Shown here one piece after another: positions 18,001-26,023 of a DNA stretch of 64,000 nucleotides (position 1 is the stretch's first letter; every line of letters begins with the position of its first letter). The notes below the pieces were generated by a model. It saw only the letters and a list, made by a program, of their open reading frames with translations. It searched no databases and was not told where the DNA came from. Source of the DNA: JAYRZB01 sp041916675. Lineage in GTDB: Bacteria; Pseudomonadota; Alphaproteobacteria; Rhizobiales; Devosiaceae. Made by a program: the position numbers and the translations under genes. Location: positions 124,001 to 188,000 of the forward strand of contig JAYRZB010000003.1 in NCBI GenBank assembly GCA_041916675.1, written 5' to 3'.

Positions 18001-18366
18001 TTCGATTTCATTCGTCGTGAAATTGTCGTCGGCGGTATTGCGGGGTCGTGGTTCATTCACCTCTCAGCTGCGCTCGTGTCTGGCCTCTTCTTCTCGACAC
18101 TGCTGACGCTAGTGATGGTGCCAGTAATGATCACGGCACCCAGCGTGATCTGGAATGGCGTGGTGGGCCGCGTGATCCGTGCGGTCTGGTCGATTGTACC
18201 GAAACGGTCGAGCGGGACAGAAACTGCAGTGACGCCAGATGGCCTCGCAGTGGAAGTTCCGGTTGTCGACAGCACGAGCCGGTTCGTCACAAAGGACGGC
18301 GCGGGGCTGGTGGAAAAGCAGGCCAACGGCGTGACAGTAGTATCGCGCCCCGAAGCCGCTGAATAA
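15022..18366 (+). CDS. RND-family efflux permease (AcrB/HAE-like)
   Basis: A 1114-residue proton-driven inner-membrane exporter with about twelve membrane helices in two repeats and two large periplasmic loops. The paired aspartates of helix 4 are at about residues 398-399 in GVLVDDPIVVVEYAE, which carry the proton relay. Helix 10-12 hallmarks GIVVKNGIVLID and RVRPVLLTATVTALGVIP are present. A cytoplasmic tail of about 60 residues extends the protein beyond typical 1020-1050 length. It forms an operon with padR and the adaptor; substrates are probably toxic organics, but the sequence does not say which. Confidence 0.95.
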   Translation: MLDFIERILRMPRVVLTVMALLLLAGFGAYTSLPKESFPAIDIPYFYVSVSQTGVSPGDAERLLAKPIEDRIKDIDGLENYSSTSTTGHASVFLEFNVNADKDAALADIRAKMDGIEAELPDDAMAPTITELSFSSMPSISVAVYGDVPERTLVQRAKDLQKALEGIADAQSVTISGARDEMLAVTIDTNRLETYGLTAAQLFDALAKNNMVVPGGTLDTGQGSFNVEVPGLITTAADVFSLPLKTDGSTVVTFGDVATITRTFQDATQYAHVNGQPAITLGVVKKLGTNVISISDEVRRVTAEFTADWPDGIEHSFLIDQADSTKNLYRSLEAAVLTAVALVMITCVATLGVRPALMIGFSIPISFMIAFLVVQMLGMTVNMMIMFGLVLAVGVLVDDPIVVVEYAERKLAEGVPKKEAFIMAARKMFVPVVSATFTTLGAFVPLLFWPGIIGKFMSYLPIIVIVVMVASLVSALIFMPIIGGIIARAHVDQKEKEAADIVMYADKFDIKHVRGFSGLYVRMLQVLMRFPLITLPVGFAAVVAIFIAYGANPTGSEAFPASEPEFGTVNVIARGNYSPAEIRDFLVEVEKEILQVQGIQDSVMTFVSGRGGGLGGTTPPDTIGQFNLQLLPWAERVPAADIFANIRERVKDISGLEVQIAAQENGPPAGKAINLRVESTVYADLAPAVAQLRDYVENELRDTIDVEDGRPSPGIDWEVTIDRVEAAKYGIGVRELSPYVQLVTSGVKLGTYRPDDATDELEIRVRLPQEERTFDTLDSLRIATAQGLVPVSNFIKRTAVPKVANIERRNGVYAMTVAANLSPTDASGEPVTSDAKIALLKEWQKTQTWPSSVEIVYGGAAEQVDDTNAFIVSAFGAAMFLIFLILLLEYNSFYQVFVTLTTVIMSLAGVLLGMLITGMSFSAIMTGLGIVALAGIVVKNGIVLIDTYNHYNRDEGVEPIKAMLLTAAQRVRPVLLTATVTALGVIPMALNVEFDFIRREIVVGGIAGSWFIHLSAALVSGLFFSTLLTLVMVPVMITAPSVIWNGVVGRVIRAVWSIVPKRSSGTETAVTPDGLAVEVPVVDSTSRFVTKDGAGLVEKQANGVTVVSRPEAAE

Positions 18367-18383
18367 TTGACTATAGCCGAATG

Positions 18384-18413
18384 AAAAAGGCCCGCAGCGA
18401 TGCGGGCCTTTTT
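18384..18413. terminator. Bidirectional rho-independent terminator
   Basis: A 13-bp stem, AAAAAGGCCCGCA (18384-18396) with TGCGGGCCTTTTT (18401-18413), and a 4-base loop GCGA. T runs exist on both strands, so it ends both the RND operon and the convergent Atm1-type exporter gene. Confidence 0.93.
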
Positions 18414-18440
18414 GTTGTTCCGGATCGGATGGCGCTGCCG

Positions 18441-20333
18441 CTATTCGGCGGCAGGAACGCCTCGTTTGACGAACTCGGAACTGGCGTGCCGCCGCAGAGC
18501 CTCTTCCGCCTCGCTCGCTTCGCGCTGGCGGCTCCACATCTGCGTATAGAGCCCGTTCATTGCCAGCAGCTGACTGTGGGTGCCTCTCTCGGCGATCTCC
18601 CCTGCCCTGAGGACGATAATTTCATCGGCGTTGATCACGGTGGACAGGCGGTGCGCGATCACCAGCGTCGTCCGGTTCGCCGATACCGCATCGAGCGCCG
18701 ATTGGATGTCCTGCTCCGTCTTGGTGTCGAGCGCGGATGTCGCTTCATCCAGGATTAGAATTGAAGGTGACTTCAGGATGGTTCGGGCGATTGCAACGCG
18801 CTGTTTCTCGCCCCCAGAAAGCTTCAGTCCCCTTTCGCCAACGGGAGTTTCAAAACCGTTGGGCAATGCCGCAATGAAGTGCTCGATCTGCGCCATACGC
18901 GAAGCTTCCTGCACTTCTGCAAGGCTTGCACCAGGCCGCCCGTACTCAATGTTGTAGGCAATGGTGTCGTTAAACAACACCGTATCCTGAGGCACCATAC
19001 CGATGGCCGCCCGGAGGCTCTCCTGAGTCACGTCGCGGACATCCTGCCCATCAATGGTGATACGTCCACTGGTGACATCATAGAAGCGATAAAGCAGGCG
19101 CGAGATGGTGGATTTGCCAGCTCCAGAAGGACCAACGACGGCAATGGTTTTGCCGGCGGGAACTTCGAAGCTGATGCCCTTGAGGATCGCCCTATCAGGA
19201 TCATAGTGGAAACGGACGTCCTCGAACCTGATCACTGGTCCCTTGATGTCGAGTGGCTTGGCCCCCGGCTTGTCCGAGATTTCAGGGTCCTGATCGAGGA
19301 GCTTGAACATTTCCTCGATGTCGGTCAGGCCCTGCCGGATTTCGCGGTAGACAAAACCGATGAAGTTCAGAGGGCGATAGACCTGCATTAGGAAGGTGTT
19401 GAGCAGGACGAAATCACCCAATGTCATCGTCTTGTTCATCACGCCAATGGCAGCCATGACACCGATAGCGATGACACCTGTATAAAAGATCAGGGCCTGG
19501 CCGAAATTGAGAAAGCCGAGCGATGTCCAGATGCGGATGGCCGAGCGCTCATACTTTGCCATCGAGCGGTCGAAGCGCTCGGCCTCCATGTTCTCATTGG
19601 CGAAGTACTTCACGGTTTCGAAGTTCAACAGGCTGTCGATAGCCTTCGAATTGGCATCGGTGTCGGAATTGTTCATGTCCCGGCGGATCGAGATGCGCCA
19701 GTTTGAAGCCTTGATGGTGAAATAGAGGTAGGCCCAGATCGTCACGACCAGGACAGATAGGTAGGTCCAGCCGAACATCACCACGAAAATGATGCCGACG
19801 ATCACGAACTCAACCAGCGTGGGGGCTGTGTTGAGCATGGTGAAACGCACAACGGTTTCGATGCCTTTGGTGCCACGCTCGATCACGCGACTGAGGCCAC
19901 CGGTGCGACGGGCCAGGTGAAAGCGCAGGGAAAGCTTGTGCATATGGCGGAACGTGCGCAGGGCAAGCTGGCGGACCGCGTGCTGCCCGACACTGGCGAA
20001 AAGCACATCGCGCAGCTGCTGGAAACCGGCATCGATAATGTTGCCAAGGCCATAGGCGATGACAAGGACAACGGGGATGGCGATGCCCATGACAAGTGCA
20101 CTGTCAGGGGTGGCACCGTCGAGGCTGTCGATAATGCCCTTATAGGCAAACGGCACCAGGGTGGTCGCTACCTTGGACAGCAGCAGCGCCCCAATGGCCA
20201 GCACAACGCGAACCTTGAGATCGTTGCGCGCCGCCGGCCACATGTAGCCCCAAAGGTTGCGGACGGTGGCAAGAAGCGAGCCCTCGTCGGCGCTGACGGT
20301 GGGTTTCTTTTCAGCAGATTGAGTGTCGACCAT
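18441..20333 (-). CDS. Atm1/HMT1-type ABC exporter (fused membrane and ATPase domains)
   Basis: A 630-residue half-transporter that dimerises in the inner membrane. Six membrane helices occupy about residues 45-330. The nucleotide-binding domain follows with Walker A GPSGAGKST, signature LSGGEKQR, and Walker B ILILDEATSALD. The helix region with FHLARRTGGLSRVIERGTKG and NYFET-like LLNFETVKYFANE is characteristic of Atm1/ABCB7/HMT1 proteins, which export glutathione-bound metals or sulfur species. The start at 20333 overlaps the ArsR stop by one base (TGATG), so the sensor and the exporter are translated together. This supports a metal or metalloid detoxification role. Confidence 0.93.
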   Translation of the reverse strand: MVDTQSAEKKPTVSADEGSLLATVRNLWGYMWPAARNDLKVRVVLAIGALLLSKVATTLVPFAYKGIIDSLDGATPDSALVMGIAIPVVLVIAYGLGNIIDAGFQQLRDVLFASVGQHAVRQLALRTFRHMHKLSLRFHLARRTGGLSRVIERGTKGIETVVRFTMLNTAPTLVEFVIVGIIFVVMFGWTYLSVLVVTIWAYLYFTIKASNWRISIRRDMNNSDTDANSKAIDSLLNFETVKYFANENMEAERFDRSMAKYERSAIRIWTSLGFLNFGQALIFYTGVIAIGVMAAIGVMNKTMTLGDFVLLNTFLMQVYRPLNFIGFVYREIRQGLTDIEEMFKLLDQDPEISDKPGAKPLDIKGPVIRFEDVRFHYDPDRAILKGISFEVPAGKTIAVVGPSGAGKSTISRLLYRFYDVTSGRITIDGQDVRDVTQESLRAAIGMVPQDTVLFNDTIAYNIEYGRPGASLAEVQEASRMAQIEHFIAALPNGFETPVGERGLKLSGGEKQRVAIARTILKSPSILILDEATSALDTKTEQDIQSALDAVSANRTTLVIAHRLSTVINADEIIVLRAGEIAERGTHSQLLAMNGLYTQMWSRQREASEAEEALRRHASSEFVKRGVPAAE

Positions 20334-20656
20334 CAGGCACTTTCTGTGATTTGGCGCGATGTGCAGGAACTGGACAGGCCGTTGAAAAGGCCGGAGCATG
20401 CCCGGTCGAGGGCGACCAGGCGTTCACTGCGAACGCTGTAGCAATTGCGGGTGCCGCGGGCGTGGCGCTCTACCAGCCCGGCATCCATGAGGACTTTGAG
20501 GTGTTGCGAGACTGTGGACTGGGCAAGGCTGAGGCACTGCGTGACATCGGTGCAGCAGCATTCGCTTTGCGACTGGTTGGCCAGTATCCGCAAGATATTG
20601 ATGCGAACCGGGTGCCCCAGTGCCCGCATTACATTGGCCAGATCATCATCTTGCAT
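20333..20656 (-). CDS. ArsR/SmtB-family metal-responsive repressor
   Basis: A 107-residue winged-helix repressor. The DNA-recognition segment is LSLAQSTVSQHLKVLMDAGLV. A cysteine-rich stretch ECCCTDVTQCL (Cys33, 34, 35 and 41) lies at the turn before the recognition helix, where thiolate metal sites occur in this family; further cysteines are at 72, 87 and 98. It is expected to repress its own operon until a thiophilic ion such as arsenite or Cd/Pb binds. Its stop overlaps the exporter start. The divergent side (20657-20884) is non-coding and should hold its promoter. Confidence 0.9.
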   Translation of the reverse strand: MQDDDLANVMRALGHPVRINILRILANQSQSECCCTDVTQCLSLAQSTVSQHLKVLMDAGLVERHARGTRNCYSVRSERLVALDRACSGLFNGLSSSCTSRQITESA

Positions 20657-20844
20657 GGCTGACTCTGTCGGGCGAAGCCCACCTCATTTGTGATCAAACC
20701 AACTTACCCGCGCAAACAAGGTTGGCGCAGGCGGAGGCAAAATCATTTCATCGTAGGTTGACGATAGAAGATGGAACACGCCCATTCAAGCACCTTGCCT
20801 GCCAAATGGCGACCATAGGTGGCTTGAAACCGGCAGCCTGCAAC

Positions 20845-20878
20845 CTACTGCCTCCGGGTCCGACCCCGGAGGCGGTAG
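20845..20878 (-). terminator. Strong hairpin after the LysM protein gene
   Basis: CTACTGCCTCCGGG (20845-20858) pairs with CCCGGAGGCGGTAG (20865-20878) at 13 of 14 positions plus a wobble, loop of six. It lies just 3' of the LysM gene stop on the minus strand. No T run follows, so termination may be incomplete. The rest of 20657-20884 shows no gene and would carry the arsR promoter. Confidence 0.7.
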
Positions 20879-20884
20879 AGATGA

Positions 20885-22855
20885 TTACTCTGCCTTGATC
20901 GGCAGATCGAACACCTGGCCCGGATAGATCCGGTTGGGATTGCGGATCTGATTATCGTTGGCCTGGAAGATGGTGGTGTACTTGATGCCACTGCCATAGA
21001 CCCGGCGCGCGATGGTCCAGAGGTTGTCACCCCGACGGATGATGGCCTTGCCGGAGGCAAATCGCAGCGATTCCGCATCGCCAACCTGCACGGCAACCAA
21101 GGTCGGCACCTCTGCGTCTTCCGTCGCAGGCACCGCGGGGGGCGCTGATTGCTCGGCAACCTGAACTTCAGGCTCTGGAACGGCAATCACTTCAGGCGCC
21201 GCCGCGGGGGCGGATTCGGATGCGGGCTCAGCCGCGGGCTGGTCGGCCGAAGACGCAGCGATTTCAGTCGCCGGAGCTGCTTCCGCAGTCGCAGCGGGCT
21301 CTGATGCCGGTGCCAGTTCAGCTAGAGGAGCTGGCTGTTCGACGGCAGGACCAGTTGCTGCATCCGTAGATGGCTTTGGCAGGACCTGATCGGGCGCAGG
21401 CTTTGGAGCCTCCGGAGCGGCTTGGGTTGCATCAGCAACTTCCATCTCTGCAGGTTGAGCGGGAGCGTCAGGTTGGCTTGCCGGAGCCTGAACGGTGGGT
21501 TCGCTCGCCGGGGCTTGCGCGGGCGCCGCCGCAACTTCGGCTGGCTTCTCATCCTTGGGCTTGGATTCACCCGGCACGGCAGCGGGCACTTCAACCGGCG
21601 GCTGCGGATTTTCCACGGCGGGCATCTGCTGGGCTGAGATTGAATCGGCAGAGGGCGCGGCAGCTGGGGACGTTGTTTCCGGCACAACGGCGGTTTCAGC
21701 CGGAGCGTCAGCGGGAGTTTCCGCAGGCGTTGCATCTGCCACCACAATGGGCGACTCCGGTGCGGCGGCTGGAAGCTCAACGACAAAGTTCACTTCAGCA
21801 CGCGAGGCAACTTCGGCCGAACCGGGTTTCAGAATATCGACGCGCACACGCTGGCTTGGCTTGGTCAGCACATTGCCTGATTCAACAAGCCAGCGGCCAT
21901 CGGCCACAACGCTTTCGGCGACGAATACATCGTCGACGTAGACGCGGACCGGCGAGCCATCAGTGCCGCCGCCGGCAAAGAAGTTGCGGTCACCGTCGAT
22001 TTCGATGGCGTCGATACTGGCGGGGATGGCGGCGACAGCGGTTTCGGGCGCGGGCGTAGCCGCAGCTGGGTCGGCGGCTGCGACTTCCGTGGGGGTGTCG
22101 TCGGCCGGCGCCGGGGCCTCAGTGGTGGCGGCCTCGGGAGCCGGGGCAGTTGCATCGGCGGTCGGTGCGGCAGGAGTAGTTGCGGCAGGGTCAACGGCGG
22201 CAACTTCGGTTTCGGTTTCGGCAAGAGGCGCATCAGCCGTTGCAGTGGGCGGAACGAGGCCCTGCAGGACGGCGCTGGCTTCGCCAGGCGTGCTGGCAAC
22301 CACCAGAGGCTCGGCCTTGAGCTCAGGATCGATGACAACGACGAACGACTGCGCGGCCAGTTCTTCAGAGCCTGCTTCACCAAGGGTGATTTCCAGCCCG
22401 CCGGGGGCAAGCCTGGTTTCGGGAACAAAGACCCAGTCGCCCGTTGGTTCGGTCACCGTGGTGCCGAGCAGCTCGCCGTTGGCGAAGATTTCAATCGTGG
22501 AGCCAGGTTTGCCGCTGCCTGCAATCACCACGGAGCCATCGGGTTCGGCACGCAACAAGCCAAACGTCGCCGCGATCAGGCCATCGGCCACCGGTGCCGG
22601 TTCAGCGGGTGTTTCTGCGGGGGTCGCAGCAGGCGTTTCGGGCGTGGTGGCCGTATCCGGCGCGGGCGCTTCAGGGGCGGGTTCAGTCGTCTCGGCGACG
22701 GGGACAGGCTGCTCGGGGACGATGCCGAGGGAGGCTAGTTTTTTGTTGAAGCAAGCCTGGAAACCATCGGGGCTGCCCGAACAGGACAGGGCTGTCGGCC
22801 CGAACAGGATGACAAGAATGACGGCAAGGGTGGCGATTGCCGCTCCAATGGTCAC
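20885..22855 (-). CDS. Membrane-anchored LysM protein with Ig-like domains and Ala/Pro/Glu-rich linkers
   Basis: A 656-residue envelope protein. A single N-terminal membrane helix (about 2-22) leads to long Ala/Pro/Glu/Thr-rich disordered linkers. Two Ig-like beta modules are visible, near 105-160 (SGKPGSTIEIFANGELLGTT) and 280-365 (GTDGSPVRVYVDDVFVAES). A LysM domain closes the protein (about 605-655: IRRGDNLWTIARRVYG), to bind peptidoglycan. The listed start is GTG at 22855. A CTG eleven codons upstream (22888), five bases after GGAGG, would add a basic KR segment before the helix and may be the true start. The role is probably cell-wall organisation. cimA follows upstream on the same strand. 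Confidence 0.8.
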   Translation of the reverse strand: MTIGAAIATLAVILVILFGPTALSCSGSPDGFQACFNKKLASLGIVPEQPVPVAETTEPAPEAPAPDTATTPETPAATPAETPAEPAPVADGLIAATFGLLRAEPDGSVVIAGSGKPGSTIEIFANGELLGTTVTEPTGDWVFVPETRLAPGGLEITLGEAGSEELAAQSFVVVIDPELKAEPLVVASTPGEASAVLQGLVPPTATADAPLAETETEVAAVDPAATTPAAPTADATAPAPEAATTEAPAPADDTPTEVAAADPAAATPAPETAVAAIPASIDAIEIDGDRNFFAGGGTDGSPVRVYVDDVFVAESVVADGRWLVESGNVLTKPSQRVRVDILKPGSAEVASRAEVNFVVELPAAAPESPIVVADATPAETPADAPAETAVVPETTSPAAAPSADSISAQQMPAVENPQPPVEVPAAVPGESKPKDEKPAEVAAAPAQAPASEPTVQAPASQPDAPAQPAEMEVADATQAAPEAPKPAPDQVLPKPSTDAATGPAVEQPAPLAELAPASEPAATAEAAPATEIAASSADQPAAEPASESAPAAAPEVIAVPEPEVQVAEQSAPPAVPATEDAEVPTLVAVQVGDAESLRFASGKAIIRRGDNLWTIARRVYGSGIKYTTIFQANDNQIRNPNRIYPGQVFDLPIKAE

Positions 22856-22935
22856 GGCAAGGGGTCGTTTCGGAGCGGTTTCGGCCAGTTTAGCCTCCAG
22901 AAGAGTATGGGTTTGGGTCCGTCACCTGGTCGCCG

Positions 22936-24540
22936 TCAGGCTTTGGGCCGTGAATCCTCGGTTTTCATAAGTTTGTACGTGATCGACTCATACAGCGCCT
23001 CAAAAGAGGCATCAATGATGTTGGCGGAAACGCCGATTGTATACCACCGCTCTCCACTACCATCTCGGCTTTCCACCAGCACACGGGTGACCGCGCCCGT
23101 GCCGCCGTCAAGGATACGGACCTTGAAGTCAACGAGTTCGAGGTCGCCGATGCGATCTGAGTATTTGCCCAGGTCCTTACGCATGGCAAGGTCGAGGGCG
23201 TTGACCGGGCCGTTGCCTTCGGCCACCGACATCAACAACTGGTCATCAATGCGGATCTTGACCACCGCTTCGGTAACCGTGACCTGCTCCCCGCGGGCAT
23301 TGTGACGCCGCTCCACCATGGTGCGGTAGCTTTCGACGGCAAAGTATTCTGGCAGGCCATCAAGCCCCTTGCGGGCCAGCAGGATGAAGGATGCGTCGGC
23401 GCCATCGTAGGAATAGCCGCGCGCCTCGCGCTCCTTGACCTGGCGCAGCAACTTGTCGAGGCGGGGATCGTCTTTGTCGACGCTGATATTGTGCCGCTTG
23501 AGAGCCGAAAGCAGGTTGGACTTGCCCGCCTGCTGCGAGACCATGATCGAACGTTCGTTGCCCACCAGTTCGGGGGCGATGTGTTCGTAGCTCGAGGTAT
23601 CCTTGGCGAGGGCGGAGGCGTGAATGCCGGCCTTAGTGGCAAAGGCGGATTGCCCCACATAGGGCGCCTGGCGCGACGGCGCGCGGTTGAGGAGATCATC
23701 GAAGGCACGGGATATCTGGGTCAGCCGCTCGAGGCGTGCGGCATCGATGCCAATCTCGAAACGGTCGGCAAAACCAGCCTTGAGCGCCAATGTCGGGATC
23801 AGGGTGATCAGGTTGGCATTGCCGCAGCGCTCGCCGATGCCATTGAGCGTGCCCTGAACCTGGCGCACGCCAGCGCGGACGGCAGCAAGTGTGTTGGCGA
23901 CGGCCTGGCCCGTATCGTCATGAGCATGAATGCCCAGGTGCGAGCCGGGGGCGACCTTGAGCACCTCGGCAATGATGGACTCGATTTCGGACGGCATGGT
24001 GCCGCCATTGGTATCGCAGAGCACCACCCAGCGGGCGCCCGCATCGAGAGCGGTCTTGACGCACTCAAGCGCGTAGGCCGGGTTGGCCTTGAAGCCATCA
24101 AAGAAGTGCTCGCAATCGATCAGCGCTTCCTTACCTGCAGCGACGGCGGCGCGGACGGTTTCGGCGAGGCCCTTGAGGTTTTCTTCGGTGGAAATGCCCA
24201 GCGCCACTTCGACCTGCCTGTCCCAGCTCTTGGCCACAAAGCAAGTGGCGGTCGCGGCCGAGTTGAGCAGCGCCTGCACGCCCGGGTCGTTACTCACAGA
24301 GCGACCGGACCGTTTGGTCATACCGAAGGCTGTAAACGTGGCATGCTGGGTGCGCTTGCGGGCGAAGAACTCGGTGTCCACGACATTGGCGCCCGGGAAA
24401 CCGCCCTCGATATAGTCGATGCCAAGCTCTTCGAGCAGCGCCGTGACCGAAATCTTGTCTTCCAGCGAGAACTCGATGCCGGCGGTCTGGGCGCCATCGC
24501 GCAGAGTGGTATCAAACAGATAGAGGCGTTCCTTGGACAT
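22936..24540 (-). CDS. cimA: Citramalate synthase
   Basis: Condenses acetyl-CoA and pyruvate to citramalate, giving isoleucine precursors without threonine. The 534-residue protein has the DRE-TIM metallolyase core: LFDTTLRDGAQTAG near residues 8-21, GGFPGAN, metal histidines in HAHDDTGQAVANT, and GTLNGIGERCGNANL. The regulatory C-terminal domain is present. Its DRDGxQ form (LRDGAQ with TAG) and length fit CimA rather than 2-isopropylmalate synthase. Start MSKERLYLF at 24540; upstream codons look non-coding. It converges with nothing; the GFA gene lies 5 bases upstream on the same strand, so it may be the last gene of the cysS operon. Confidence 0.9.
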   Translation of the reverse strand: MSKERLYLFDTTLRDGAQTAGIEFSLEDKISVTALLEELGIDYIEGGFPGANVVDTEFFARKRTQHATFTAFGMTKRSGRSVSNDPGVQALLNSAATATCFVAKSWDRQVEVALGISTEENLKGLAETVRAAVAAGKEALIDCEHFFDGFKANPAYALECVKTALDAGARWVVLCDTNGGTMPSEIESIIAEVLKVAPGSHLGIHAHDDTGQAVANTLAAVRAGVRQVQGTLNGIGERCGNANLITLIPTLALKAGFADRFEIGIDAARLERLTQISRAFDDLLNRAPSRQAPYVGQSAFATKAGIHASALAKDTSSYEHIAPELVGNERSIMVSQQAGKSNLLSALKRHNISVDKDDPRLDKLLRQVKEREARGYSYDGADASFILLARKGLDGLPEYFAVESYRTMVERRHNARGEQVTVTEAVVKIRIDDQLLMSVAEGNGPVNALDLAMRKDLGKYSDRIGDLELVDFKVRILDGGTGAVTRVLVESRDGSGERWYTIGVSANIIDASFEALYESITYKLMKTEDSRPKA

Positions 24541-24545
24541 CTGAT

Positions 24546-25073
24546 TCAACTTCCGGTCGGCCAGTTTTCGGTATCGTGATCGGGGTGCTGGTGGTTGCTG
24601 GCTTTGATGGCGGTCCACCAGCCGGGATCGTTGGCGCCTTCGGTGGTGCCGACGATTTCGACCGCATCGAGATGGACGAGCGATGGGTGCTTGCCTTCCA
24701 TGCCCATCTGGTAGAGCACCGGGATTAACTGCGGCTCGTCAAAAGCGCCGATGGACATCGAGACGTGTCGACCGGCGGTGTTGTGGTAGAACAACGAACT
24801 TCCACAATCCCGGCAATAGCCGCGATCGACCTCGCCCGAACTGCGGAAGCGCGCGGGTTCGCCGCGCGTCCAGGTCAGGTGCTCGTAGCTGACGCCGACC
24901 AGGGCCGCGAACAGATTACCGGTCGCCTTCTGGCACATGCGGCAATAGCACAGGTGCGGGTTGTCGACGAGTTGGGTGGCGCGGAAGCGCACGGCCCCGC
25001 ACTGGCAGCCGCCCGAGTAACTGCGGAAGCGGTAGCTTTCGTCGGTTGTGGACGGCTCTGTCATTTCTGCCAT
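24546..25073 (-). CDS. GFA-family zinc protein (Mss4-like), first copy
   Basis: A 175-residue protein of the glutathione-dependent formaldehyde-activating/CENP-V fold. Zinc ligands are visible as CQC (23, 25), CYCRMC (42, 44, 47) and CRDC (87, 90). It ends with the motif HQHPDHDTENWP. The biochemical role of most members is unknown; formaldehyde or aldehyde-glutathione handling is the family guess. Start is uncertain between 25073 and ATG 25064, which overlaps the pip stop as ATGA. It is a duplicate of the protein at 26020-26520, which has the same ending. Confidence 0.85.
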   Translation of the reverse strand: MAEMTEPSTTDESYRFRSYSGGCQCGAVRFRATQLVDNPHLCYCRMCQKATGNLFAALVGVSYEHLTWTRGEPARFRSSGEVDRGYCRDCGSSLFYHNTAGRHVSMSIGAFDEPQLIPVLYQMGMEGKHPSLVHLDAVEIVGTTEGANDPGWWTAIKASNHQHPDHDTENWPTGS

Positions 25074-26023
25074 TCCCGGGCGAACCGGTCGGTCGCCTCG
25101 ATCAGGTGGTGGAGATTGCCCGGCTGGCTGTAGGCGTGGCCGGCATCATCGGCAAAGTGGAACTCGGCCTCGGGCCAGGCGCGGTGCAGATCCCAGGCGG
25201 TGCGCGGCGGCGTGCAAACGTCATAGCGCCCCTGCACGATGACAGCTGGAATGTGACGGATACGATCGACATTGGCGATCAGCTGGCCATCTTCCATCCA
25301 TCCGGCGTGGACGAAGAAGTGGTTTTCGATGCGGGCGAAGGCCAGCGCGAAATCGGGGTCGTAGAAGGAATTGCTGACCGAAGGATCGGGCAACAACGTA
25401 AGGGTTTCCCCTTCCCACCTCGACCAGGCTTTTGCCGCAGCCAGCTGGATTTCGCGATTATCGCTGGTGAGCCGTTTGCGATAAGCGGCCATCATATCAC
25501 CGCGCTCGGCCTCGGGGATAAGTGCGAGATAATCTTCCCACTTGTCGGGATAAATCTCCGAGGCGCCGTGCTGATAGTACCAGAGCAGCTCGGACCGGCG
25601 CAGGGTGAAGATGCCGCGCAAAACCAGTTCGCTGACGCGTTCGGGATGGGTTTGCGCATAGGCAAGGGCCAGCGTGGAGCCCCATGAACCGCCGAAAACC
25701 AGCCAGCTTTCAACGCCCACCATTTCACGCAAACGCTCAATGTCTGCAACAAGGTGCCAGGTTGTGTTGTTTTCGATGCTTGCAAAGGGCGTGGATTTTC
25801 CGCAGCCGCGCTGATCGAACAGCAGGACATCGTAGACGGACGGATCGAACGCCCGCCGCTGAGCAGGCGAAATGCCGCCACCGGGGCCACCGTGCAGGAA
25901 AACCGCTGGCTTGCCGCCGCGCGTGCCCACGCGTTCCCAATGAATGGAGTGACCATCGCCCACGTCGAGCATGCCAGAGGCATAGGGTTCGATTTCGGGG
26001 TAAAAGGTGCGCAGGGTGGTCAT
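25061..26023 (-). CDS. pip: Proline iminopeptidase
   Basis: Releases N-terminal proline from peptides; a cytoplasmic alpha/beta hydrolase of 320 residues (family S33). HGGPGGG (44-50) forms the oxyanion region. Catalytic Ser113 is in GGSWGSTLAL, the acid lies in GRYDVCTPP and the histidine in DDAGHAYSQPGN. The start ATG at 26023 shares bases with the upstream GFA stop (ATGA). It is embedded between two GFA paralogues in a cysS-led operon, a context that might tie peptide or proline salvage to thiol chemistry, although that is inference. Confidence 0.95.
   Translation of the reverse strand: MTTLRTFYPEIEPYASGMLDVGDGHSIHWERVGTRGGKPAVFLHGGPGGGISPAQRRAFDPSVYDVLLFDQRGCGKSTPFASIENNTTWHLVADIERLREMVGVESWLVFGGSWGSTLALAYAQTHPERVSELVLRGIFTLRRSELLWYYQHGASEIYPDKWEDYLALIPEAERGDMMAAYRKRLTSDNREIQLAAAKAWSRWEGETLTLLPDPSVSNSFYDPDFALAFARIENHFFVHAGWMEDGQLIANVDRIRHIPAVIVQGRYDVCTPPRTAWDLHRAWPEAEFHFADDAGHAYSQPGNLHHLIEATDRFAREWQK

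Noticed and set aside
21370..22970. Several plus-strand frames opposite the LysM gene
   Set aside because: They are the complement of Ala/Pro/Glu-rich code, giving repetitive Gly/Ser/Arg-rich translations with no domain.
23302..24579. 425-codon plus-strand frame opposite cimA
   Set aside because: It mirrors the well-supported cimA gene, has low-complexity composition and no recognisable domain. High GC creates long antisense frames.
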